From Mycolicibacterium flavescens (GTDB taxonomy: Bacteria > Actinomycetota > Actinomycetes > Mycobacteriales > Mycobacteriaceae), in contig NZ_MIHA01000008.1 of assembly GCF_001722335.1 (NCBI RefSeq), positions 124,001-188,000 of the forward strand: a stretch of 64,000 nt of DNA, read 5' to 3'. The translations under genes and the position numbers were made by a program. The notes below the pieces were generated by a model. The model was not told the origin of the DNA. It worked only from the letters and a program-made list of their open reading frames with translations, and did not search any database. Below are positions 7,571 through 15,417 of this stretch, in pieces (positions within the stretch are counted from its first letter, which is position 1; each line of letters starts with the position of its first letter).

Positions 7571-8868
7571 AGGTTGCCCACCTCGTTCTCGAGATAGTCG
7601 GCGAACTTCGCGCGGGCCTGCTCCCGCTTGGCCGGTATCCATTCGCTGGGCCACGTGTCGGGGTTGGGTTGGTAGTCGCGCAGCACTTGTTTGGCGACGG
7701 TGACCTTGTGCACCTCGGTCGGACCGTCGGCCAGCCCCATCACCGCAGCGCCGGTGACCATGCCGAGGAACGGCATCTCGTTGGTGACGCCGAGCGCCCC
7801 GTGCACCTGCATTGCCCGCCAGGCGATGTCGTGCAGCACCGTGGGCATCACCACCTTGACCGCGGCGATGTCCTTGCGCACCTTCTTGTAGTCGTTGTAC
7901 TTGTCGATCTCCCACGCGGTGTAGAGCACCATCAGCCGGAACTGCAGCAACTGCGCGTACGAATCGGCGATGTAGCCCTGCACGAACTGCTTGTCCGACA
8001 GGCGGCTGCCCTGGGTCTCGCGGCTGAGCGCCCGCTCGCACATCATGTCCAGTGCCTTGCGGGACAACCCGATCGTGCGCATCGCATGGTGGATCCGGCC
8101 ACCGCCGAGGCGGGTCTGGGCGATGGCGAACGCCTGGCCTTCACCGCCGAGCAGCGCCTCGTTGGGCACCCGCACGTTGTCGTAGTGGATCAGCGCATGC
8201 GAACCCTCGCCGTCGGGCTCACCGTGCAGACCCACGTTGCGGACGATCTTGACCCCCGGCGTGTCCGTTGGGACCAGAAACATCGACATCCCCTGATAGG
8301 CACTGACATCGGGATTGGTCACCACCATGACGATCAGGAACGACGCCGTTGCGGCGTTGGAGGAGAAGAACTTCTGACCGTTGATCACCCAGTCGTCGCC
8401 GTCGCGCACGGCCCGCGTGGTGAACAGAGTGGGATCGGCACCGGCGTGCGGCTCGGTCATCGAGTAGCACGAGAACAGCTCTCCGTCCAGAAGCGGACGC
8501 AGGTACCGCTGCTTCTGTGCCTCGCTGCCGTAGTGGGCGAGGATCTCGGCGTTACCGGTGTCCGGGGCCTGGCAACCGAACACGATCGGCGCCCACTGCG
8601 AGCGGCCGAGGATCTCGTTGAGCAGTGCGAGTTTGAGTTGACCGTAGCCCTGGCCGCCGAGATCGGAACCCAGGTGCGTGGCCCACAGCCCTCGGCGGCG
8701 GACCTCCTCCTTGAGGGGGTCGATCACGCTGCGCCGCCTGGCGTCCAGGGGCACATACTGCTGGTCGGGGAAGACCAGGTCCAGGGGTTCGATCTCCTCG
8801 CGGACGAACTCGTCGGCCCAGTCCAGAAGTTTCTGGTACTCGGGGTCGGTCTCGAAATCCCACGCCAT
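7567..8868 (-). CDS. acyl-CoA dehydrogenase
   Basis: 433 residues, first gene of the reverse operon ACAD - phosphotransferase - QOR, with an AAGGAGACC ribosome-binding site before ATG 8868. FAD/substrate motif MTEPHAGADP, then GGGRIHHAMR and the C-terminal ADGPTEVHK carrying the catalytic-Glu position. It belongs to the longer ACAD10/11-like class and is a clear paralogue of the gene at 46699 (both begin xWDF followed by an acidic stretch). The pairing of ACAD and APH-like protein resembles animal ACAD10/11, where the two are fused. Probably controlled by the TetR at 8900. Confidence 0.93.
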   Translation of the reverse strand: MAWDFETDPEYQKLLDWADEFVREEIEPLDLVFPDQQYVPLDARRRSVIDPLKEEVRRRGLWATHLGSDLGGQGYGQLKLALLNEILGRSQWAPIVFGCQAPDTGNAEILAHYGSEAQKQRYLRPLLDGELFSCYSMTEPHAGADPTLFTTRAVRDGDDWVINGQKFFSSNAATASFLIVMVVTNPDVSAYQGMSMFLVPTDTPGVKIVRNVGLHGEPDGEGSHALIHYDNVRVPNEALLGGEGQAFAIAQTRLGGGRIHHAMRTIGLSRKALDMMCERALSRETQGSRLSDKQFVQGYIADSYAQLLQFRLMVLYTAWEIDKYNDYKKVRKDIAAVKVVMPTVLHDIAWRAMQVHGALGVTNEMPFLGMVTGAAVMGLADGPTEVHKVTVAKQVLRDYQPNPDTWPSEWIPAKREQARAKFADYLENEVGNL

Positions 8869-8899
8869 CGTGGTCTCCTTTCGCTAACTGATTTGTGGT

Positions 8900-9571
8900 C
8901 TATGCGGTCTCGACGTGCCCGGCGCGCAGATTGAACCCGGCGATCAGCGCGGCGATGTCCTCGGTGACGACCTCAGCGAATGGCCGCTTCCCGAAACTGC
9001 CTCCGGCCCAATGCCGGACACCCTCGCTGACATGCATGCCCGCGAGTTGGGACAGGTGCTGCACGTCGACGTGTGCACCGATCTTCCCGTCCTGCTGCGC
9101 GCGGGCGAACAGTTCACCGAACATGTCGGCGTCGGTGGTGTCGTCGGGTGCTTCGCCGGCGAGGATCCGGTGTTCGTGTCGGTAACCCTCGAGGATCGTC
9201 TCGACGATCAAATCGCGGGGGTTGCGGGCCATCGACCGTTCGAGGCTGCGCAGCGCCTCGCCGATGACGGCCTCGACGTCGTAGTCGCCGCGCAGCAGCG
9301 CGGCGACCTTCTGCTGCGCCGCCCGGGTCGACAGCAGGCCGACCTCGAAGAGGATGTCCTCCTTGGTGGGGAAGTAGAAGTAGAACAGACCTCTGGAGAC
9401 CCCGGCCGCGCGGCAGATGTCGGCGACCGTCGTCTTCGCGTACCCGCCGGTGCGCCACAGCGCCATCGCGGACTGCACGAGCGCGCGCTTGGTCTCGTGC
9501 GAGCGCGCGCGCTGGTAAGAAGCTCTGCGCTGACTACCGTCAGCGGGTGCTTCTCGGTCGGTCCGCGGCAC
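8900..9571 (-). CDS. TetR family transcriptional regulator
   Basis: 223 residues starting at GTG 9571. The HTH region runs RALVQSAMALWRTGGYAKTTVADICRAAGVSRGLFYFYFPTKEDILFEV, a very regular TetR DNA-binding domain (cited here only as the span from about residue 30 to 78). It lies just upstream of the ACAD operon on the same strand and is divergent from the SDR at 9635. The palindrome at 9606-9628 in the shared promoter is the likely binding site. The last Met-free N-terminal tail is Arg-rich, so an internal start is possible. Confidence 0.88.
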   Translation of the reverse strand: MPRTDREAPADGSQRRASYQRARSHETKRALVQSAMALWRTGGYAKTTVADICRAAGVSRGLFYFYFPTKEDILFEVGLLSTRAAQQKVAALLRGDYDVEAVIGEALRSLERSMARNPRDLIVETILEGYRHEHRILAGEAPDDTTDADMFGELFARAQQDGKIGAHVDVQHLSQLAGMHVSEGVRHWAGGSFGKRPFAEVVTEDIAALIAGFNLRAGHVETA

Positions 9572-9605
9572 AAGCGCACTGTAACAGCGTAACTGGCTCT
9601 TGCAA

Positions 9606-9628
9606 ATAGTTGACGTTTGTCTAACTAT
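9606..9628. promoter_or_regulatory. palindrome between divergent TetR and SDR
   Basis: ATAGTTGAC-GTTT-GTCtAACTAT: 9-bp arms that pair except for one extra T. It is just upstream of the SDR start at GTG 9635 and 35 nt from the TetR start, a standard operator position for a TetR protein. Confidence 0.55.
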
Positions 9629-9634
9629 CTAGGG

Positions 9635-10387
9635 GTGGCGGGAACACTGGAGGGTCGGCGCATCCTGGTGACGGGTGGCGCGACGGGTATCGGGGCGGCG
9701 GCGGTCGACGTTCTGACCGGGGCGGGCGCGCGGGTGGCCGCGACGTACCACCGCACAGCTCCGCCCGACGTCGCCGGTGTCACGTGGATGCAGTGCGACG
9801 TGCGCGACGCCGCGACAGTCGACCGGACGGTGCGCGCGGCGGCAGACAAACTCGGCGGGCTCGACGTGTTGCTCAACGCGGCCGGGCTGTGGCAGCCGGG
9901 GATCCCGGGCCAGATCACCGACGACGAGATCGACCTGCTGCTCGACACCAACGTCAAGGCCACGATCTTCACCAACCAGGCCGCCTATTCGGTGATGCGT
10001 GCCGACGGCGGCGGCCGGATCATCAACTTCGGTTCGGCCGAAGCGGTGATGGGCAGCCCGATCTCGGCGGTCTACGCAGCGACCAAGGGTGCGGTCGCTG
10101 CGTGGACCCGCTCGGCGGCCCGAACCTGGGCGGGTGAGAACGTCACGGTGATCGCGTTGGCGCCCGCGGTGCAGACACCCGGCGCCGACCGGCTCCGGGA
10201 GTTTCTCGGGCCGGCCGCCGAACTGCTCGACGAACAGATGAAGTCGTCGATCCCGCTCGGCGGCACGCTCGGTGACCCGGCTCGCGACCTCGGCCCCGCA
10301 CTGGTGTTCTTCTGCAGCGAGGGTTCGCATTTCATGACCGGACAGCTCGTGGCCGTCGACGGCGGACTGGTCATGCTCGGCGCGTAA
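9635..10387 (+). CDS. SDR family oxidoreductase
   Basis: About 250 residues with the classical short-chain dehydrogenase pattern: nucleotide-binding ILVTGGATGIG near the N-terminus, LNAAG, the catalytic Ser region INFGSAEAVMG, and YAATKGA (Tyr-x3-Lys). The C-terminus has FMTGQLVAVDGG. I favour GTG 9635, which would be leaderless or nearly so; the in-frame TTG at 9617 lies inside the palindrome. It is divergent from the TetR and convergent with the LLM gene (12-bp gap). A 3-ketoacyl or hydroxyacyl substrate is plausible but not shown. Confidence 0.88.
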   Translation: MAGTLEGRRILVTGGATGIGAAAVDVLTGAGARVAATYHRTAPPDVAGVTWMQCDVRDAATVDRTVRAAADKLGGLDVLLNAAGLWQPGIPGQITDDEIDLLLDTNVKATIFTNQAAYSVMRADGGGRIINFGSAEAVMGSPISAVYAATKGAVAAWTRSAARTWAGENVTVIALAPAVQTPGADRLREFLGPAAELLDEQMKSSIPLGGTLGDPARDLGPALVFFCSEGSHFMTGQLVAVDGGLVMLGA

Positions 10388-10399
10388 GGCATGCCGAAC

Positions 10400-11368
10400 C
10401 TATGTGGTGGAGTCGAATTCCGCTGCCAGTGACGCGACGAACTCCTGGGTGCGACTGCGCGACGCGTGACGTTGCGCCGGGTCCGCTCCGAGCCCCACCA
10501 CCCGCAGTGCCAGGTCGGTGACGCCCGCGTCGCGGTAGCGGCGCAGCCGGGCCAGCACAGCCGCCTCGTCGCCCGCGGCCATGGTGTCGCCGACATCGTC
10601 GGCGTCGCCGTGCTCGAGCAGACGCACATAGTTGGGGGAGAAGTCGGCGTGGCCGAGCACTTCACTGGCGTAGCCGCGGGCGTCGTCGACTTCGTCGTCG
10701 CTGCACAGGGCCACCGGGACCCCGGCGACGATCCGCACACCGCTGCGTCCGGCGTCCTCGGCGGCCGCGGTGATGGTGGGCACGACGTAGTCACCGATCG
10801 CGCGTTCGTCGGCCATCCACAGGATGGTGCCCCCGGCGCGTTGCCCGGCGGTCCGCAGCATCGTGGGGCCGAGCGCGGCGATCAGCACCGGCATGGCCCC
10901 GGCGTCGACCACGTCGACGGCAGCGTTCACGCGGTAGCTGCCGTTGTCGACCGCGACCGCGCCGGGCCCGCTGAACGCCGCGTTGAGCACGTCGAGATAG
11001 TCACGCACCAGACTGGCCGGCCGGGTGTAGTCCAGGCCGAGCTGGTCGGCGATGATCCAGTGGTGCGACGGGCCGATGCCGAGGGTGAAGCGCCCGTCGC
11101 AGGCGGCCTGGGTGGTCAGCGCCTGCTGGGCCATGATGAGCGGATGGCGGGTCTGGATCGGCACCACCGCCGTGCCGAGTTCGATGCGCTCGGTGGCGCC
11201 GCCGAGCAGCGCCACCGCGGTCATGGCGTCCAGATAACCGGGTACCTGCGGCATCCAGAACGACGCGAAACCCTGCCGTTCGGCGGTCTTTCCGTCGTCG
11301 AGCAGACCAGCCAGCCGGTCCGCGCGGGCGCGCTCCCGATCGGAACCGACCATCAACCCGATGCGCAT
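10400..11368 (-). CDS. LLM class F420-dependent oxidoreductase
   Basis: 322 residues starting MRIGLMVGSD after a GGAGGATCT ribosome-binding site. Family signatures: FASFWMPQVPG, ERIELGTAVVPIQTRHP and FTLGIGPSHHWI, the last typical of a mycobacterial F420-dependent LLM subgroup. It appears to be monocistronic, converging on the SDR at 9635. It is not closely similar to the LLM genes at 1121 or 48867. The substrate is unknown. Confidence 0.88.
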   Translation of the reverse strand: MRIGLMVGSDRERARADRLAGLLDDGKTAERQGFASFWMPQVPGYLDAMTAVALLGGATERIELGTAVVPIQTRHPLIMAQQALTTQAACDGRFTLGIGPSHHWIIADQLGLDYTRPASLVRDYLDVLNAAFSGPGAVAVDNGSYRVNAAVDVVDAGAMPVLIAALGPTMLRTAGQRAGGTILWMADERAIGDYVVPTITAAAEDAGRSGVRIVAGVPVALCSDDEVDDARGYASEVLGHADFSPNYVRLLEHGDADDVGDTMAAGDEAAVLARLRRYRDAGVTDLALRVVGLGADPAQRHASRSRTQEFVASLAAEFDSTT

Positions 11369-11380
11369 TCAGATCCTCCG

Positions 11381-11617
11381 CTCACGGATCATGTCGGCCC
11401 CACCGGTGGGGCCGACCAGGGTGAAAGGGCGCGGCCAGCAGCGGTTCGACACCGTGCTCGCGCCACCGGTCCTTCAGGCGCGGCCGAAGCCGCTCGGCGA
11501 CGGCGACCGGGTCGTCGTCGCGGAAGCAGTAGGTGACGCCCGTGCGATCGGGAAGCCGATCTTGCCGGTCGCGCCGGTCACGAGGATCTTCTCTGCTCCG
11601 ATCATCCAGTTCTTCAT
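11381..11617 (-). pseudogene. remnant of an NAD(P)-binding epimerase/dehydrogenase
   Basis: The ATG at 11617 begins MKNWMIGAEKILVTGATGKIG, the N-terminal Rossmann motif of an extended-SDR/NmrA-type protein, which normally has about 280 residues. The frame stops at 11474 after only 47 codons and turns into a low-complexity Ser/Thr/Arg run. Near 11545 a different frame takes over with protein-like sequence (FRDDDPVAVAERLRPRLKDRW ... LLAAPFH) and ends at 11382. This fits a large internal deletion plus frame loss. Position between two intact genes and lack of a continuous frame support a decayed gene. Confidence 0.6.
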
Positions 11618-11638
11618 AGCGCACCGGGACGCAAATGT

Positions 11639-11655
11639 TAAGTACTTGATACGTT
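11639..11655 (+). promoter_or_regulatory. CAAGTACTTG-type palindrome and -10 of ACAD
   Basis: TAAGTACTTG (9/10 of the palindrome at 23541) is followed by A and then TACGTT, a TANNNT -10 element. The GTG start at 11662 lies 6 nt after the -10, as in a leaderless mRNA. The layout is the same as at 23541-23565. Confidence 0.55.
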
Positions 11656-11661
11656 GGGTTC

Positions 11662-12840
11662 GTGCAGCTCACGTTCGATGACGACGTCGAAGACTTCCGC
11701 GCGGAGTTCGTCCGGTTCCTGGACGCGAACCTGCCGCCCGAGGTGGAAGCCGCAGCAGAGCAGTCGCGGTCGACGTCGCACGTACCGCAGTGGGCCCGCC
11801 GTTGGCAGCGACTGCAGTTCGATCACGGCTGGCTGCTACCGGGCAATCCGCCCGAGTTCGGCGGCCGCAACGCCGGGATCCTCGAGCAGTTCGTGCACCG
11901 CGAGGAGCTCGCGCGGCGGCGGATCTACCACGCCTTCAACCCGCAGGGTGTCGGCATCATCGCGGCGTCGCTGCTGTCCTTCGGCAGCGACGAGCAGAAG
12001 CAGCGCTGGGCGGTGCCGATCCTGCGCGCCGACATGACCGCGTCGCTGGGCATGAGCGAACCGGGCGCCGGTTCCGACCTGGCCGGTCTGAGCACCCGCG
12101 CGGTGCGCGAGGGCGACGGGTTCGTGGTCAACGGGCAGAAGGTGTGGACGTCGGGCGCTCACGACGCCGACGTCATCCTCACGTTCGTCCGCACCGACCC
12201 GGATGCGCCCAAACACAAGGGGATCAGCGCGCTGCTGATCCCGACCGACAGCCCGGGCCTGGTGCGCCGGCCGTTCGCGTCGGTGTATGACCGCGACCAC
12301 CTCGACTTCAACGAGGTCTTCTTCACCGACGTCCGGGTGCCCGCCGAGAACCTGGTCGGCCCACTCAACGGCGGGTGGCGGGTGGCCAACGGCTCGCTCG
12401 GCCACGAGCGCACGATGATGTGGATGGCGTTCGCCAACCGGTTGGAGCAACTGCTGCAGGACTTCGTCCCGGCCGCGGCGGTGGACAAGGACCGCTACGC
12501 GACGGCCGCGATGGACTACCAGGCGTTGCGGCTTCTCGGATCCGCGGCGCTGGGCCAGGCCGCGCGCGGCGAGCGCGACATCCCGGGTGTCTCGGTGCTC
12601 AAGCTGTTCGGTTCGGAGGCCGAGCAGCGGGCGCTGGGCTACGCGCTCGATGCCGCGGGTGCCGAGGGGCTGCGCAGCCCGACGCTGACGGCGCCGTACA
12701 ACCCCTACAGCCCAGAGCTTTTCACCGCCGACTGGTTCACCCGCTATATCAGCAGTTACGCCGGAACCATTTCGGGCGGTGCCTCGGAGATCCAGCGCAA
12801 CATCATCGCGCAGCGGGTGCTCGGCCTGCCCGCGCGCTGA
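11662..12840 (+). CDS. acyl-CoA dehydrogenase
   Basis: 392 residues starting GTG (MQLTFDDDVEDF). Motifs MSEPGAGSDL, FVVNGQKVWTSGAHDAD, NEVFFTDVRVPAENLVGPLNGGW and C-terminal GGASEIQRNII with the catalytic Glu. It is a close paralogue of the large ACAD at 44723. That one is preceded by a small partner subunit (43732), whereas this one stands alone behind a gene remnant, so it either works as a homomer or has lost its partner. The transcript is probably leaderless from the promoter at 11639. Confidence 0.93.
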   Translation: MQLTFDDDVEDFRAEFVRFLDANLPPEVEAAAEQSRSTSHVPQWARRWQRLQFDHGWLLPGNPPEFGGRNAGILEQFVHREELARRRIYHAFNPQGVGIIAASLLSFGSDEQKQRWAVPILRADMTASLGMSEPGAGSDLAGLSTRAVREGDGFVVNGQKVWTSGAHDADVILTFVRTDPDAPKHKGISALLIPTDSPGLVRRPFASVYDRDHLDFNEVFFTDVRVPAENLVGPLNGGWRVANGSLGHERTMMWMAFANRLEQLLQDFVPAAAVDKDRYATAAMDYQALRLLGSAALGQAARGERDIPGVSVLKLFGSEAEQRALGYALDAAGAEGLRSPTLTAPYNPYSPELFTADWFTRYISSYAGTISGGASEIQRNIIAQRVLGLPAR

Positions 12841-12849
12841 GAATCCTGG

Positions 12850-12910
12850 CGCGAGCAGACACAAACTGCCTCACTTTCGCGGGTTTTCAGGGCATTTCGC
12901 GTCTGCTCGG
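12850..12910. repeat. 60-bp hairpin repeat, copy 2
   Basis: Arms GCGAGCAGACACAAACTGCC and GGCATTTCGCGTCTGCTCG around a TTTCGCGGG...TTTTCAGGG loop, between convergent genes. The right part is translated as the C-terminus of the VWA gene, whose stop codon at 12887 lies inside the element. Confidence 0.75.
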
Positions 12911-14599
12911 CACTGGTTTCGGGGCGGCGAGTTCGCGCAGCGGCGCCATGAACAGCTCATCCATCCGGGGGCTCAGCTCGGCGAGCGTCGCTGCGCTGGC
13001 GTGGCCTGCGGCGCCGAAGACCCGCTCGAGCGCCTCCGTCCCGCCCGTGGTGCCGAGCGAAAGGCACAGGCACCCAACGCCGTCCATGCGCAGCTCGTCG
13101 AGCGCGCGGTGCGCGTCGGCCTCGGCGTACCGGCCTTCATAGCCGTCGTCGTACGGGTGACCGTCGGAGAGCACGACCAGCAGCCGGTTCGGGGTGCCCG
13201 CCTCGGCCTTGAGGATCTCGCCCGCCCCGCGGATGGCGGCGCCCAGGCGCGTGTAGTTCGACGGCTTGAGCTGGTTGAGCCGGGCACGGGTGAGCGCGTT
13301 GAAGCGCTGGTCGAACGTCTTGATCGCCGGCAGGTGCACGGCGTGGCGCCCCTGAGAACGGAACGCGTACACCGCGACCCGGTCCCCGAGATGTTCGAGC
13401 GTGGCGGCCAGGGTCGCTGCCGCGCGGCGCTGGTGATCGTGCACCGCCAGGCCGGCCGGGTCCGAATCGGTCGCCGAACCGGACGCGTCGAGCAGGATCA
13501 GCACGCCGAGATTCCTGGCGATCTTGCGGTGCTCGTTGTAGATGTGTTCCGGCGGTGAGAATCCGCACCGCAGATCGACGGACAGGTCGACGAGCGCCTC
13601 GACGTCGAGTTCGTCACCGTCGGCGCGACGCCGCAGCACCTTGGGGCCGAGACCGACGCGGGACAGGCGTCGGCGCAGCACGTCGTCGTGGGTGACGGCG
13701 CCGGCCGACACGTCGGCGTGCGTGGTCAACGGATAGTCGATGACCCGGCACCAGTCGGGCCGGTACCGGTTGTGGTGGACGTCCCACTCGGCATGCAGCG
13801 CCCCGCCGACGCCCACGGCGGCACCGGGTTTGGCGTCACCGGTGAAGTGGATACGCGTCGGCAGCGGCCGTGCCTCGGGACCCGCGGCGCGACCGCGTCG
13901 CACGGCGCCGACCCGCATCTCCGCACCGCCGGTGCCGCTGCCGCCCGCGGACCTGTCGGCGCCCAGCAGCTTGCGCAGGAAGTCGCCGACCGCCTCGGAG
14001 TTGAACAGCGGGTTGTCGAAGAGCTTGAGGATCTTGCTCTCCTCGGCGGGCCCGTCGTCACCCTCGTCGTCCTGCTCGTCGTCGGCGTCGACGCGGTCGA
14101 AGCGCAGACGCAGGTCCTTGTCGGCGGCCCGCTCGCCGGGCACCGGCGGGGCGTTGCGCAGCCGGGTGGGTCTGATCGCGCCGAACCAGTCCGGCGGGTC
14201 CGCGAGCTTGGCGCGGCTGCGGGCGATTTCGAGTGATTCGTCGGCGGTCGCGGTGATCGGGGGCGCGGCGGCGCTCAGCGGTGCCGCGGCGGGCAGTCGG
14301 TCGGCGAGGTCCGCGAGTGCGCGGCGTCCCTCGACGGCCAGGTACCGACGGCCCAGGCCGGGTCGCGCCCGCAGGCTCTTGACCAGCTGCGGTTCCAGGC
14401 TGCCCGCCGCGAGCAGCGCGCTCTGCAGCAACACCTCCCGCCGCTGCCGTTCGGTGTCACCGCCGGCGCTGACGAAGATCGTCCGACCGTTGGTGTGCGC
14501 CGGTCCGTCCGGCGTTTCCGCCACCTCCACCGACCGCCCGGCGGCGAAGCTGGCCAGCAGCCGGAACCGTTCGGGCCCTTGCAGATCCGTGGCTGTCAC
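12887..14599 (-). CDS. VWA domain protein (CbbO/NorD-like)
   Basis: 570 residues. The C-terminal third is a von Willebrand A domain with the MIDAS motif DASGSATDSD around residue 365 and a later LVVLSDGHPYDDGYEG segment. The middle is acidic (DEQDDEGDDGPAEE), and the N-terminal part is all-alpha like NorD/CbbO. It overlaps the MoxR gene by 4 nt. In known systems NorQ-NorD and CbbQ-CbbO pairs remodel or activate a metalloenzyme; here the third gene is an AveC-like membrane protein. The last seven residues are encoded by the hairpin repeat. Confidence 0.85.
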   Translation of the reverse strand: MTATDLQGPERFRLLASFAAGRSVEVAETPDGPAHTNGRTIFVSAGGDTERQRREVLLQSALLAAGSLEPQLVKSLRARPGLGRRYLAVEGRRALADLADRLPAAAPLSAAAPPITATADESLEIARSRAKLADPPDWFGAIRPTRLRNAPPVPGERAADKDLRLRFDRVDADDEQDDEGDDGPAEESKILKLFDNPLFNSEAVGDFLRKLLGADRSAGGSGTGGAEMRVGAVRRGRAAGPEARPLPTRIHFTGDAKPGAAVGVGGALHAEWDVHHNRYRPDWCRVIDYPLTTHADVSAGAVTHDDVLRRRLSRVGLGPKVLRRRADGDELDVEALVDLSVDLRCGFSPPEHIYNEHRKIARNLGVLILLDASGSATDSDPAGLAVHDHQRRAAATLAATLEHLGDRVAVYAFRSQGRHAVHLPAIKTFDQRFNALTRARLNQLKPSNYTRLGAAIRGAGEILKAEAGTPNRLLVVLSDGHPYDDGYEGRYAEADAHRALDELRMDGVGCLCLSLGTTGGTEALERVFGAAGHASAATLAELSPRMDELFMAPLRELAAPKPVPSRREMP

Positions 14600-15417
14600 G
14601 GCCCCGGCAGGACGGCGTCGACGAGTTCGCCGAGCGCGCGGATGACATCGCGGTCGTCGGTCAGCGCCTCGACGACCGCCGACTGGACCGCCCTGCGCAA
14701 CCCGAGTCCCTCGGCGACCAGACCGCCCGCGAGGATCAGCATGCGGGTGGAGGAGGCCTCGCGAAGCGGTGAGCCGTCGATGGTGCGGATCGCGCTGCCG
14801 ACCGCCACCAGTGCCCGCGCGGTCGCCGCGTCGACGCCGGCCTCATGCGCGACGATCTCGGTCTCGACGTCCGGGGGTGGGAAGTCGAGTTCGATGGCCA
14901 CGAACCGCTGACGCGTCGACTCCTTGATGTTCTTGAGCACGCTCTGATAGCCCGGGTTGTACGAGATCACCAGCTGGAAGCCCGGTGCCGCGGACACCGT
15001 CGTGCCGAGCCGGTCGACGGGAAGCTCGCGACGGTGGTCGGCCAGCGGGTGGATGACGACCGTGGTGTCCTGCCTGGCCTCGACGATCTCGTCGAGATAG
15101 CAGATCGCGCCCGAACGCACCGCCCGCGTCAGCGGCCCGTCCACCCAGACCGTCTCGCCGCCCTTGAGCAGGAACCGGCCCACCAGATCGGCCGAGGTCA
15201 TGTCCTCATGACCGGCCACGGTGATCAACTCGCGATCGAGTTCATGCGCCATCGCCTCGACGAAGCGGGTCTTACCGCAGCCCGTCGGCCCCTTCAGCAG
15301 CACCGGCAGGCCGCGGCGGGCCGCCGCGCGGAACACCTCGGCCTCGTCGCCCACGGGGCGGTAGAACGGTGCGGTCGAACGGGTTTCGACCGTCGGCGCA
15401 TGGTTGTTGGTCGACAA
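14596..15417 (-). CDS. MoxR family AAA+ ATPase (CbbQ/NirQ/NorQ-like)
   Basis: 273 residues. Walker A GPTGCGKTRF near residue 43, Walker B ICYLDEI near residue 106, a sensor segment FQLVISYNPGYQ and the C-terminal CbbQ_C-like region; length matches CbbQ/NorQ. The start appears to be TTG 15417, directly after the TAG of the AveC-like gene, because no ATG or GTG gives a complete N-terminus; GGAGCG from a mini-repeat could serve as its ribosome-binding site. It is the ATPase partner of the VWA protein downstream. Confidence 0.9.
   Translation of the reverse strand: MSTNNHAPTVETRSTAPFYRPVGDEAEVFRAAARRGLPVLLKGPTGCGKTRFVEAMAHELDRELITVAGHEDMTSADLVGRFLLKGGETVWVDGPLTRAVRSGAICYLDEIVEARQDTTVVIHPLADHRRELPVDRLGTTVSAAPGFQLVISYNPGYQSVLKNIKESTRQRFVAIELDFPPPDVETEIVAHEAGVDAATARALVAVGSAIRTIDGSPLREASSTRMLILAGGLVAEGLGLRRAVQSAVVEALTDDRDVIRALGELVDAVLPGP

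Noticed and set aside
11361..11681. Forward open frame of about 106 codons over the remnant region
   Set aside because: No recognisable protein features; the reverse strand shows the Rossmann remnant.
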